From contig NZ_OCTQ01000001.1 of assembly GCF_900232905.1 (NCBI RefSeq), positions 708,216 through 772,215 on the forward strand: a stretch of 64,000 nt of DNA, written 5' to 3'. This document shows positions 34,578 to 43,373 of the stretch, in pieces (the first letter of the stretch is position 1; each line of letters begins with the position of its first letter). The position numbers were made by a program, and so were the translations under genes. Source of the DNA: Miniphocaeibacter massiliensis (GTDB taxonomy: Bacteria; Bacillota; Clostridia; Tissierellales; Peptoniphilaceae). The notes below the pieces were generated by a model. It was not told the origin of the DNA. It saw nothing but the letters and a program-made list of their open reading frames with translations, and ran no database searches.

Positions 34578-36359
34578 TTAATTACTCTTTAAGTTTATTA
34601 TTGGATCAAATGTTGTTAAGTTTATACAATCTACTGGTCCAACATCTGTAATTGCATAATCTGGTATGGCAGTAATAGGTAAGAAGAACATATACATTAG
34701 CGGTTGTTCCAGTTTGCAACCTAGCTCCCATGCACTTGCATTTATCTCTTTTTCTCTTTTAGACATTTCTTCTGGCTCTATGTCACTTACAATTCCACCA
34801 ACTGGTAAAGGTAAATAATCTACTATTTCTCCATCTCGTACAACTATTTGTCCTCCACCTTCTTTTATTAAGTGGTTTACTGCTAATGACATATCTTCTG
34901 CATTAACTCCCATAACTACAATATTGTTATCATCTGGTGCTGCTGAAGAAGCCATAGCTCCTTTGCTTATGTTCCAACCTGAACAAAATGCCAAAGATTT
35001 ATTTCCATTTCTTCCAAATCTTTCAATTACTGAAACCATTGCAACATCTTTACTTGTGTCTAATTGAACTATTCCATTTTTAACTTCTAATTCTATATCT
35101 TTTCTTTTTCTTACAAATGGTCCTCTAACATCCATTGAAAGAACCGTAGCTGTACCTTCATTTATATTAACTTTATATTCAAAGTCTTCTTTTGCAGTTA
35201 ATTCAGCTTTTAATTTACCTTTTAAAATACTACTTCTTTCTGGTGGATCAAGTCTAAATGATAATTTTCCCTCTTCTGCTACAACTTTTCCTTCAACTAT
35301 AACTTTTTTTACATTAAAGTCTTCTAAATTATCCACTAATAATATATCTGCCAATCTTCCTGGTGAAACTGAACCTATTAAGTGATCTAATCTATAAGCT
35401 TCTGCACTATTTATAGTTCCCATTTGAACTGCTGTAATTGGTTCAATACCAGCTTTTATAGCTTTTCTTACAACGCTATCTAAATGTCCATGTTCTAAAA
35501 TATCAGAAGATGTAACATCATCAGTACAATAACTTATACGTCTAGTCAAGTATGGATTTACTTCAGTTGCAGCTCTTATATTTTCTAGCATAAATGGAGT
35601 TACTTCTGACTCTCTCATTATCATATGCATACCATTTCTCATTTTTTCAACTACTTCTTCATGTGAATAACTTTCATGGTCTAATCTTACACCTGAACAT
35701 AAATATCCATTTAAATCTTTACCTCTTGCCATAGGAGCACAACCAAATAAAGGGAGATTATTCTCCATTGCTGCAGAAATAGCTCCCAAAGTATCCTCGT
35801 CTTCTTCTATGACAGCTTCTCTAACAATTTCCCAAACTCCATGACAATCGTCCCACTTTTGGACTTGTCTATGAACGTCGGCAGTAATATTAAATGCAAC
35901 AGTAGATTTTGGAAATGTATATGGTGTTTTGTATGGAGTTCCCCAAAATACTTTTAGTGGACTTCTTCTCATTTCTTCTAAAACTTCTTGTAGTCCTTCT
36001 AAACCGGATACTGATATGTATTCATCCAATCCACTTACCATACTTGTAGTACCCCTTGGTACAACAGCTTTTGAGTAACTTGTAATACTCATTTTGCTAC
36101 ACTCGCTATGTATATGACCATCTATTAATCCTGGTGTTATATACATTCCTTTTGCATCAACAATTTCTGTTTTGTCATCAATGTAATCATCAACATTTCC
36201 GACAGCCACTACCATGTCTTTGTAAATAGCAACGTTTGCATCATATATTTCTTTTGTCATAACGTTTACAAACTTACCATTTTTAACTACTAATGTAGCC
36301 TTGTTGATTGCTCTACCTGCTCTTATGTACTGTTTTAAATCGTCAACCGTTCTTTTCAT
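34578..36359 (-). CDS. Divergent adenine-deaminase paralogue
   Basis: 593 residues with the same amidohydrolase plus adenine-deaminase C-terminal architecture. GHIHSE (near 79), the metal-bridging Glu region (GVWEIVREAV), LDHESYS and YCTDDVT are kept. The histidine of PHEI is Asp (GLDEYISVSG) and that of GHSP is Cys (GCAPMARG), so two usual metal/substrate contacts differ. It may deaminate another purine or related heterocycle, or bind a different metal. First gene after the long leader at 36360-36540, and expected in one transcript with ade and the permease. Confidence 0.82.
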   Translation of the reverse strand: MKRTVDDLKQYIRAGRAINKATLVVKNGKFVNVMTKEIYDANVAIYKDMVVAVGNVDDYIDDKTEIVDAKGMYITPGLIDGHIHSECSKMSITSYSKAVVPRGTTSMVSGLDEYISVSGLEGLQEVLEEMRRSPLKVFWGTPYKTPYTFPKSTVAFNITADVHRQVQKWDDCHGVWEIVREAVIEEDEDTLGAISAAMENNLPLFGCAPMARGKDLNGYLCSGVRLDHESYSHEEVVEKMRNGMHMIMRESEVTPFMLENIRAATEVNPYLTRRISYCTDDVTSSDILEHGHLDSVVRKAIKAGIEPITAVQMGTINSAEAYRLDHLIGSVSPGRLADILLVDNLEDFNVKKVIVEGKVVAEEGKLSFRLDPPERSSILKGKLKAELTAKEDFEYKVNINEGTATVLSMDVRGPFVRKRKDIELEVKNGIVQLDTSKDVAMVSVIERFGRNGNKSLAFCSGWNISKGAMASSAAPDDNNIVVMGVNAEDMSLAVNHLIKEGGGQIVVRDGEIVDYLPLPVGGIVSDIEPEEMSKREKEINASAWELGCKLEQPLMYMFFLPITAIPDYAITDVGPVDCINLTTFDPIINLKSN

Positions 36360-36540
36360 AAAATCCTCCTTGTTTTTTTAGCACAGCTAACATGCCTCAG
36401 GTTTCCCGTCCTGTATTTATGTAAAGGAATTTTATTAAGACGTACCGGCTTATAAGCAATTCAGGTTTCCCGTCCTGCAATACTGTCTAGACGAATTTTC
36501 AATTGTATTTCAAGTTATATAATTAACATATCTTGAAATT
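36360..36540 (-). ncRNA. Structured leader with a 17-bp direct repeat (riboswitch candidate)
   Basis: About 180 nt between a strong promoter and the adenine-deaminase paralogue. TCAGGTTTCCCGTCCTG occurs twice exactly (36397-36413 and 36461-36477, period 64). In the RNA each copy reads CAGG-ACGGGAAA-CCTG, a 4-bp stem with an 8-nt conserved loop. Upstream, TTTCAAG and CTTGAAA pair into another hairpin, and CAATT/AATTG can enclose the first repeat. The second repeat lies about 40 nt before the GGAGG site. I do not recognise a named class: guanidine-II RNAs also use tandem hairpins with ACGR loops but with closed tetraloops. Confidence 0.6.
36397..36477. repeat. Direct repeat pair TCAGGTTTCCCGTCCTG
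   Basis: Two exact 17-bp copies at 36397-36413 and 36461-36477. Each is an inverted repeat (CAGG...CCTG). In sequence this AT-rich, a perfect GC-rich repeat is unlikely by chance. Confidence 0.95.
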
Positions 36541-36546
36541 ACAGAA

Positions 36547-36575
36547 AGTTTACCATATTATTTTTTCATTGTCAA
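36547..36575 (-). promoter_or_regulatory. Promoter of the purine operon
   Basis: TTGACA (36575-36570), 17 bp, TAAACT (36552-36547) on the minus strand. It puts transcription start near 36540 and so gives a leader of about 180 nt. Confidence 0.8.
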
Positions 36576-36636
36576 TTATAATACGATATGTTTTATCTGA
36601 ATATTTTTATTAGTATAACGAGTTTATTTAAAATAA

Positions 36637-36661
36637 AAAAGGCTAGCTTTTGCTAACCTTT
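36637..36661 (-). terminator. Terminator of gpsA
   Basis: AAAGG-c-TAGC / GCTA-a-CCTTT hairpin, loop TTTT, T run on the minus strand. About 110 bp after the gpsA stop. Confidence 0.8.
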
Positions 36662-36770
36662 CTCATAATTTTCTCTGAAAAAATTTACTAAATATCCCAA
36701 AATAAATTACTTTCTAGCTAAAATCCTATCCTTTAAATATAGTTTCCCCTCTTAAATTTGCTCATTAAAT

Positions 36771-37730
36771 TTATGCAAATTCATGTTTTATACTTCTTAA
36801 AAACAAACTTTCTATTTCTAGTTTAGGATCTTTGTTTAAATAACAAGCATTGTAAACTGCTTCTGTTATTGGAAGTTCAACATTATACTTTTCTTTTAAC
36901 TTCATCATCGCTTTTGAAGTAAAATATCCTTCAGCCAATTTATCAAATGTTTCTTTTTTTGCCATCATCTCTCCAAATCTTCTATTATGTGAAAACTCAG
37001 AAAATACAGTTGCCTCATAATCTCCTAAATGACAAAGTCCATATGCTGAAAGAGGATTTCCTCCCATTTTTTCTATTAGCCTTGATACTTCTCTGGTACC
37101 TCTGCTCATTAAAGCTCCTTTTAGTGAAGAAAGTCCAAGTCCATCCAATACTCCTGCTGCTATTCCTATAACATTTTTTGCAGCAGCTCCTATTTCATTT
37201 CCTAGTAAGTCATTACCATAATAAAATCTAATTAATGAACTACTAAATTCTTTTACTAGGTACTCCTTACAATTTTCATCTTTTGAATCTATTACCATAC
37301 AGTTTGGAACACCCTTATAAAACTCTTGAACATGTCCTGGTCCAAGCCATACTGCTACTCTATTTGTATAATCTAGGTACTGTTCTGCAATTTGTGATAA
37401 TCTTTCTGTACTAGCAATTTCTATTCCTTTCATACAAAGAACAAAAATTTTATTTTTTAATTTATATTCTTGTAGTTGTTTCATCAAATCTCTAAAGTTT
37501 TGAGCTCCAACTGATACTACTATTACTTCTGAATCTATTACATTATCTAAGTCACTAGATAATTTTAACGATTCTGGAATTTCTATTAATCCATTTGATT
37601 TTGTATTTTTAAATTCTTGAAATTTTTTAGAACTTTCTCTTCCATATAAAGTAACATCTTTACCTATATGATTTAAGTACCAAGCTATAAAAGAACCCCA
37701 TCTCCCAGTTCCTATTACTGTAATTTTCAT
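36771..37730 (-). CDS. gpsA: NAD(P)-dependent glycerol-3-phosphate dehydrogenase
   Basis: 319 residues. Rossmann start ITVIGTGRWGSFIAWYLNHIG, GPGHVQEFYKG near 128, AAAKNVIGIAAGVLDGLGL near 183 with the catalytic Lys, and RGTREVSRLIEKMGG near 210. It interconverts DHAP and sn-glycerol-3-phosphate for phospholipid synthesis. Length is a little short of the usual 330 but all core motifs are present. Downstream of a DHAP-yielding sugar-acid operon, though a terminator separates them. Confidence 0.93.
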   Translation of the reverse strand: MKITVIGTGRWGSFIAWYLNHIGKDVTLYGRESSKKFQEFKNTKSNGLIEIPESLKLSSDLDNVIDSEVIVVSVGAQNFRDLMKQLQEYKLKNKIFVLCMKGIEIASTERLSQIAEQYLDYTNRVAVWLGPGHVQEFYKGVPNCMVIDSKDENCKEYLVKEFSSSLIRFYYGNDLLGNEIGAAAKNVIGIAAGVLDGLGLSSLKGALMSRGTREVSRLIEKMGGNPLSAYGLCHLGDYEATVFSEFSHNRRFGEMMAKKETFDKLAEGYFTSKAMMKLKEKYNVELPITEAVYNACYLNKDPKLEIESLFLRSIKHEFA

Positions 37731-37777
37731 TCCCTCACCACTCTCCTTCTACAATTATACCAATAATATAGAAACAA

Positions 37778-37807
37778 AAAAAGGAATTGGTTTCCCAACT
37801 CCTTTTT
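37778..37807 (-). terminator. Terminator of the sugar-acid operon
   Basis: AAAAAGGA-a-TTGG / CCAA-c-TCCTTTTT hairpin with T run on the minus strand, directly after the GntP permease gene. Confidence 0.88.
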
Positions 37808-37809
37808 AT

Positions 37810-39174
37810 TTATCCAAATATAAAGTTTATTATTAATAACATTACAAATCCTACTGCCCAAGCTATTGTAGATGTTACTGACCATATTCTAATTTGTTCC
37901 TTAGCTTCTGTAATTCCAAGTGATCTATTAACTACCCAGAAGAAACTATCATTAAAGTAACTAAAAAACAATGATCCTATACAAGCTGATAATGTTGCAA
38001 AAACTGGATTTACATTTAATGCTATCATTATTGGTGCTGTTATTGAAGCTGCTGTTGTCATTGCAACTGTTCCACTACCTTGAATAAATCTCATTAATGT
38101 AGCTATTATAAATGGTAAAAAAATTGGTGGTATTGGAGTTTCTGCAATGTATTTTGCTATATAGTTACCAACTCCGCTATCTCTTAAAACCTGTCCTAAA
38201 GCTCCACCTGCTCCTGTCACAAGTATTATTATACCTGCTGACTGAATTCCTTTTTCCATATCTTTAATTACAAAATCCCTGTCTTGCCCTATAGTTAAAG
38301 TAAATATTGCTATGACAAGTCCTGCTCCTACTGCTACTATAGGTGTTCCTATAAATGTAAGCACTGTACCTAATGTTCCTTTTACTTTTAACGCTGCTGA
38401 AACTGTATTTAAAAGTATTAATATAATAGGAACTATAATAGGTGCAAATGATCTGAAAGTTCCAGGTAAATTATCATAATTAAATTCCATTTTTTCATTT
38501 TCTAAAGCTTCTCTATTTGTAGGCCTTATCCATTCTTGTTCTTCATCACCTGGTAATTGATAAATTTTCTTTCCCATATATTTTGCATATAATAATACCG
38601 CTAGCATCATTGGTATAGCTATAACTATTCCCCAAAGGATTACACTACCCACATTTGCTTTGAATATTCCTGCTGCTCCTACTGGACCTGGTGTTGGTGG
38701 AACTAAACTATGAGTAATTACAAGTCCTCCTGCAAGAGCTATCCCCATTGAAATAACAGATTTTTTTGTCTGTTTTGACAATGCTTTTGCAAGTGGTGAA
38801 AGTATTACAAACCCTGAATCGCAAAATATTGGTATAGAAACTAAAAATCCCGTTACAGCAAGTGCTGCTTCTTCTCTTTCTTTTCCAAATAATCTTATGA
38901 AAGTATATGCCATTCTAGTAGCTGCACCACTAGTTTCAAAAATTTGCCCCATCATAATTCCAAATCCTATTATTATACCTATACTTCCTAATGTTGAACC
39001 AAATCCTCCAGTAATTGACTCTATTACTTTTGCACTTGGAACTCCCCCAGCTATTCCTATAAATAACGCCGCTAATATTAGTGCTAAAAAAGTATGAATC
39101 TTTGTTTTTATTATTAAAAATACTAGTATTATAATACCTATAACTAATGCTAGTACCATTCTTGTCATATCCAT
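37810..39174 (-). CDS. GntP-family sugar-acid:H+ symporter
   Basis: 454 residues, about 12 helices. Family blocks include GFGIMMGQIFETSGAATRMAY near 69, IPIFCDSGFVILSPLAKAL near 113, HSLVPPTPGPVGAAGIF near 155 and RFIQGSGTVAMTTAASI near 362. With the DUF1537 kinase and PdxA2 genes upstream, the cargo is probably a four-carbon acid such as D-threonate or D-erythronate. Confidence 0.9.
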   Translation of the reverse strand: MDMTRMVLALVIGIIILVFLIIKTKIHTFLALILAALFIGIAGGVPSAKVIESITGGFGSTLGSIGIIIGFGIMMGQIFETSGAATRMAYTFIRLFGKEREEAALAVTGFLVSIPIFCDSGFVILSPLAKALSKQTKKSVISMGIALAGGLVITHSLVPPTPGPVGAAGIFKANVGSVILWGIVIAIPMMLAVLLYAKYMGKKIYQLPGDEEQEWIRPTNREALENEKMEFNYDNLPGTFRSFAPIIVPIILILLNTVSAALKVKGTLGTVLTFIGTPIVAVGAGLVIAIFTLTIGQDRDFVIKDMEKGIQSAGIIILVTGAGGALGQVLRDSGVGNYIAKYIAETPIPPIFLPFIIATLMRFIQGSGTVAMTTAASITAPIMIALNVNPVFATLSACIGSLFFSYFNDSFFWVVNRSLGITEAKEQIRIWSVTSTIAWAVGFVMLLIINFIFG

Positions 39175-39219
39175 AATATAAATCCTTTCTTGTATTTACT
39201 AATTTTATCCTCTTTACTT

Positions 39220-40212
39220 TTAGCTGTTAAAGTACGGAGCATATTTTGCTGCCAATTTAACTGCTTCTATCATACTTACTGCTGATGCTATATTTTTACC
39301 TGCTATGTCATAAGCTGTTCCATGGTCTACACTTGTTCTTAAGAAAGGCATAGAATTTGTTATTGAAATTGTTTTTTCAAAATTATATGTCTTTGTAGCA
39401 ATATGTCCTTGGTCATGGTATAAACTTAAAACACAAGCGTATTTACCTTGAAGAGCTTGGTGGAATACTGAGTCTGCTCCTATTGGACCAACTACATCAT
39501 ATCCTTCTTTTTGTGCTTGAATAATTGCTGGTTCTATTTCGTCAACTTCTTCCCTTCCAAAAAGTCCATGTTCCCCTGAATGAGGATTTAGTCCTGCAAC
39601 TGCCATTGTTCCTTTTACTCCTAATTTATTTAAAGCTTCTGTTGAACGTTTTATATAGTCTAAAACTCTATCGTATTTTACAACATCTATTGCATCTCTT
39701 AATGACAAATGTCTAGAAAGGAAAAATACTCTTAAATCTTCAACTTCAAACATTGTAAGTGGATCATGAACTCCTGAAATATCTTCCAACATTTCTGTAT
39801 GACCAATATATGGAACATCTGCTGCTCTTAGTGATTCTTTATTTATAGGAGTTGTAGCTATTGCATCTACTTTTTTATCCATAGCAAGTTCTCCTACTGT
39901 TTTTATATATTGGTAAGAAGCATTACCACAATCTGCATCTACTTTACCAAATTCAAATTTGTCTGTTATTAAACCTAAATCAATTAAATCAATAGTTCCT
40001 TCTTCAAATTTTGCTTCTTCTACTTTTTCTATAACATTAATATTCATATTAATTCCTGTAACTTCTATAGCTTTTTCCACAACATACTTATCTCCAACTA
40101 ATATAAGGTTACAGCTATCTATTATTTCCTTATCTGCAAAAGTTTTTATTGTTATTTCTGGACCAATTCCAGCCGGATCTCCTAACGGTATTCCTATAAT
40201 TGGTTTTGTCAT
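39220..40212 (-). CDS. pdxA2: PdxA2-type 4-phospho-threonate/erythronate dehydrogenase
   Basis: 330 residues of the PdxA fold: [15 protein letters not shown] near 5, TTPINKESL near 118, [11 protein letters not shown] near 137, [14 protein letters not shown] near 207 and the metal ligand region [10 protein letters not shown] near 265. PdxA2 enzymes oxidise the 4-phosphate of D-threonate or D-erythronate with decarboxylation to dihydroxyacetone phosphate. The adjacent DUF1537 kinase points to this role rather than B6 synthesis. Confidence 0.9.
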   Translation of the reverse strand: MTKPIIGIPLGDPAGIGPEITIKTFADKEIIDSCNLILVGDKYVVEKAIEVTGINMNINVIEKVEEAKFEEGTIDLIDLGLITDKFEFGKVDADCGNASYQYIKTVGELAMDKKVDAIATTPINKESLRAADVPYIGHTEMLEDISGVHDPLTMFEVEDLRVFFLSRHLSLRDAIDVVKYDRVLDYIKRSTEALNKLGVKGTMAVAGLNPHSGEHGLFGREEVDEIEPAIIQAQKEGYDVVGPIGADSVFHQALQGKYACVLSLYHDQGHIATKTYNFEKTISITNSMPFLRTSVDHGTAYDIAGKNIASAVSMIEAVKLAAKYAPYFNS

Positions 40213-40213
40213 T

Positions 40214-41509
40214 CTATTCTTCCTCCAATGTATTTTTCAATTTTTCTAAACACAATTTCATTGCATTCTTATCGCCTACCATTCCACCTTTGCTTATAAT
40301 TCTAAGACCTGGTAACTCTCCACCAATAAGTCTTCCATATGCTGCAAGCGGAATAATTTCTTCTTTTATCTCTATCATATTAGCTTTTAATTCTTTTGTA
40401 AGTTGAACAGTTACATCTCCTCCACTAGAAAAAACTCCTGCAAATGAAAAATCTTTTTTAAGTAGTTCTGATGTTATTACTCCTAATCCTCTAGATATCA
40501 TTACTGCTATATCATCTACTGACATTCCTGTATCTTTAGATACTTTTTGTAAATCTAATCTTTTTTCGTTAGGATTATATGGAGTTGTTGTTATAAGTAA
40601 GTAATCTTCTTCTTTTAAAAGTTTTTCGCCTTCTACTATTGATTTTTCTATCTCTTCTTTATAATTTTCTAAAGTTGCTAGTCTTAAGGCATCAACTTTT
40701 AATATGTTTACAGGATATGTGAATATAAGCTCTTTTATTTGTTCAATACTTATATCTGTAACTGAACCTACTGTCATTATTACCTTACTAAAAGTTTCTG
40801 TAGTACTTAGGTTTATTTCAGCTATTTTACTTGTGAAAGGGCCTGGATCTACAGAAAAATAATTAACCTTGCTATTAATTGCTGCGTTAGCTATATTCTC
40901 TAAATCTTTATCTGTAACCCCATCAAATATTAAAAGCTTTGTTTTATTATCGTATTCTTCTCTTAATATTTTTTCTAAATGTTCTTTTCCTTTTTGAACA
41001 TCCTCTAAATATATGCTTTTAATTTTTCTGTTAAATTGTTTTTTCAATATATCTTCTACATTTGAAGAATCCACTGGTGATTTTGTATCTTTTCCAGCGT
41101 CAGTATTTAATAAAAGATTTCCATTTACAAGCATAATTCCATTTACTACAATTCTTCCTGTAGCTGGATATACAGGTACTGCAATTGCCATATAGTCTTC
41201 CCCAAGACTATCTAACATTGCTTCTATCTCTACTCCAATATTTCCTCTCATTGTAGAATCTATTCTTTTGTTAAATAAATTCACTTTATTCTTGTTAAAT
41301 TTTTCCATTGCTTTTTTTACTACATCATAAGATTCATTTTTAAACATTGATCTTGAGTCTGTAGTCACAGCAATAGCTTGAATATTTTCTTCCTCTTCAT
41401 AGCTATTTATATCAAGTACACTCGCACTATTTAATCCTATTTTTTTCATCAAAGAACAATTGGCATTAGCACCTGTTAAATCATCAGCTATCATTACATA
41501 ATTTGGCAT
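40214..41509 (-). CDS. Four-carbon acid sugar kinase (DUF1537)
   Basis: 431 residues with both DUF1537 halves: the N-terminal substrate domain ([20 protein letters not shown] near 6, [19 protein letters not shown] near 80) and the C-terminal nucleotide domain ([15 protein letters not shown] near 362, [18 protein letters not shown] near 400). DUF1537 kinases put phosphate on the 4-OH of D-threonate, D-erythronate or related acids. It is 1 bp before pdxA2, as expected of a coupled pathway. Confidence 0.9.
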   Translation of the reverse strand: MPNYVMIADDLTGANANCSLMKKIGLNSASVLDINSYEEEENIQAIAVTTDSRSMFKNESYDVVKKAMEKFNKNKVNLFNKRIDSTMRGNIGVEIEAMLDSLGEDYMAIAVPVYPATGRIVVNGIMLVNGNLLLNTDAGKDTKSPVDSSNVEDILKKQFNRKIKSIYLEDVQKGKEHLEKILREEYDNKTKLLIFDGVTDKDLENIANAAINSKVNYFSVDPGPFTSKIAEINLSTTETFSKVIMTVGSVTDISIEQIKELIFTYPVNILKVDALRLATLENYKEEIEKSIVEGEKLLKEEDYLLITTTPYNPNEKRLDLQKVSKDTGMSVDDIAVMISRGLGVITSELLKKDFSFAGVFSSGGDVTVQLTKELKANMIEIKEEIIPLAAYGRLIGGELPGLRIISKGGMVGDKNAMKLCLEKLKNTLEEE

Positions 41510-41519
41510 AATTTCTCCT

Positions 41520-42287
41520 TTAAGCCTTAATTACTTCTAATTTTCTCTCTTTAAAATAATTTATATCTACTATATCGTTTTCTTTATTAGTAATTAAAAT
41601 ATCAAATTCTTCAATATCTGTTATATAGTACAAACTGTTTTTGTTGAATTTAGACATATCTGTTAATAGAACCTTTATTTTGGTATTTAACAATACTTGC
41701 CTTTTATACTCTATTTTTTCCTCAGCTGGAGTAAATAGTTTAAAATTTTCTCCTATAAAAGAAACTCCCATAAAGCATTTGTCAAAGTGTAATTGTCTAA
41801 TATTATCAGCTGCTATACTTCCTCGAGAGCTATGTGTAACTTTAGAAATATTTCCCCCAATAAATATTAAATTAATATTTTCTTCATTTCTTAGATAGAA
41901 GGCTATATTTAAATCATTAGTAACTAAAGTAATATTTTTAAATTCACTTTCTATTATCAATTCAGCTAACATAAACGTTGTTGAACCTGCGTCCAAAAAT
42001 ACTACATCGCCATCTTCAATTAATTTAATAGCTTCTTTTGTTATTTTTCTTTTGATTCTTACGTTTTCTATCTTTTTCTTTTCATATCTTTCTTCTAAAA
42101 AAATAGGTGTTTTGGGAATTGCCCCACCTTTTTCGCGCATTACTAAATTTAATTCTTCTAGAGAATTTAAATCTCTTCTTATTGTCATTGTGCTAACTGA
42201 AAAAACTTCTGCTAATTTAGAAACTGTAGTAAAACCATTTTCTTCTAAATATTTTCTTATTTTATTAATTCTATTGTTTGTTTTCAT
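41520..42287 (-). CDS. DeoR/GlpR-family transcriptional regulator
   Basis: 255 residues. Winged helix RINKIRKYLEENGFTTVSKLAEVFSVSTMTIRRDLNSLEE at 6-45, then a DeoRC sensor domain with VVFLDAGSTTFMLAELI near 93 and VTNDLNIAFYL near 122. First gene of the sugar-acid operon, likely repressing it and itself until a phosphorylated intermediate binds. Confidence 0.92.
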   Translation of the reverse strand: MKTNNRINKIRKYLEENGFTTVSKLAEVFSVSTMTIRRDLNSLEELNLVMREKGGAIPKTPIFLEERYEKKKIENVRIKRKITKEAIKLIEDGDVVFLDAGSTTFMLAELIIESEFKNITLVTNDLNIAFYLRNEENINLIFIGGNISKVTHSSRGSIAADNIRQLHFDKCFMGVSFIGENFKLFTPAEEKIEYKRQVLLNTKIKVLLTDMSKFNKNSLYYITDIEEFDILITNKENDIVDINYFKERKLEVIKA

Positions 42288-42299
42288 AAGATGATCACC

Positions 42300-42339
42300 T
42301 TTGTAAACAAATTATATTATTAGTTTTTATTAAAGTCAA
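42300..42339 (-). promoter_or_regulatory. Sugar-acid operon promoter with a palindromic operator
   Basis: TTGACT (42339-42334), 17 bp, TATAAT (42316-42311) on the minus strand. TTTGTAAACAAA, a perfect palindrome at 42300-42311, covers the expected start point and is a likely DeoR-family binding site. Confidence 0.75.
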
Positions 42340-42563
42340 TGATTAAATATTCTATTTTTTTCTATTTAAAGCCTTTGTTATATATGCATTTTGAATATTT
42401 ATTTATTTTATATTCTTTTAGCAAGTGCTAAAATGTTCATTTAACAGTTTTTGTTTGTTTTTGCTATATTTTGTTATTTAATGAAATATATAGGTATTTT
42501 TAAACAATTTATATTTAAGTTTTATGTATTTCTATTAATAAATTTACTTTAATTTTCAAACAA

Positions 42564-42588
42564 AAAAGAGAGATAAATCTCTCCTTTT
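42564..42588 (-). terminator. Terminator of the siderophore ABC operon
   Basis: AAAAGAGAGAT / ATCTCTCCTTTT hairpin with T-rich continuation on the minus strand, about 30 bp after the ATPase gene. Confidence 0.78.
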
Positions 42589-42620
42589 ATTTTAATTTTA
42601 AATATATATGTTAGGTCTAC

Positions 42621-43373
42621 TTAATATATAGCTATTGGTCCATAAGGTCCTTCTATAATTTCAATTTTAGTTTCAAAAATATCTGTTAGAAGCTCTGAAT
42701 CCATTATTTCATTTACTTCACCAAATGCTGCTATTTTGCCATCTTTCATGGCACAAATTCTATCTGAATATTTAGCTGCAAAGTTTATATCATGCATTAC
42801 AGTAAGAATTGTTCTTCCAAATTCATTAGCTGCTTGACGTAAATGTTCCATCATTTGTACGGAGCGAGCTACATCTAAATTATTTAAAGGTTCATCTAAA
42901 AGAACATATTCTGTTTCTTGACATAAAACCATTGCCACATAAGCTCTTTGTCTCTGCCCTCCTGATAGTTCATCTAAGTATCTATTTTCTAATTCAGTTA
43001 AATGTAAAAAGTCTATATATTTAGAAACTATAACTTCATCTTCTTTAGTTAACCTCCCCTTAGAATAAGGAAATCTTCCGAAGCCAACCAGCTGTCTAAC
43101 TGTAAGCCTAGTCACAAAATGATTTTCTTGACGTAAAATAGTTAAAATCTTTGCTAAATCCCCAGATTTAGAAGTGGTAACGTCCATATCTGCTACTTTT
43201 ATTTGTCCCTCATCTATATTTAATAGTCTTCCTATCATTAAAAGAGTTGTTGACTTACCAGCTCCATTTGGTCCGATTAAAGATGTTATACCAGCCTTTG
43301 GTATTTGTATATCAATAGGTCCAATATTAACTTCGTCGTTATAATTTTTTCTAGCATTATCTATTTTTATCAT
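42621..43373 (-). CDS. Siderophore ABC importer ATPase (FepC/YclP type)
   Basis: 250 residues. Walker A GPNGAGKSTTL near 33, signature LSGGQRQRAYVAMVL near 139, Walker B YVLLDEPLNNLD near 158 and switch His in TVMHDINFAAKYSDRI near 190. It powers uptake of an iron complex. Overlaps the second permease gene by 4 bp. Confidence 0.93.
   Translation of the reverse strand: MIKIDNARKNYNDEVNIGPIDIQIPKAGITSLIGPNGAGKSTTLLMIGRLLNIDEGQIKVADMDVTTSKSGDLAKILTILRQENHFVTRLTVRQLVGFGRFPYSKGRLTKEDEVIVSKYIDFLHLTELENRYLDELSGGQRQRAYVAMVLCQETEYVLLDEPLNNLDVARSVQMMEHLRQAANEFGRTILTVMHDINFAAKYSDRICAMKDGKIAAFGEVNEIMDSELLTDIFETKIEIIEGPYGPIAIY

Larger units (their letters stand above)
42288..42620. other. Regulatory spacer upstream of the DeoR gene
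   Basis: 333 bp without a gene. Contains the DeoR promoter and operator (42300-42339) at the left and the siderophore-operon terminator (42564-42588) at the right; the middle is AT-rich without recognisable structure. Confidence 0.6.

Noticed and set aside
36360..36400. TTAGC-TGT-GCTAA hairpin next to the adenine deaminase start as an intrinsic terminator
   Set aside because: Weak 5-bp stem followed by A rather than T on the transcribed strand; it could still be part of a translation switch.
36397..36477. The two 17-bp repeats as a CRISPR array
   Set aside because: Only two copies, too short, no cas genes, and they lie in a promoter-proximal leader.
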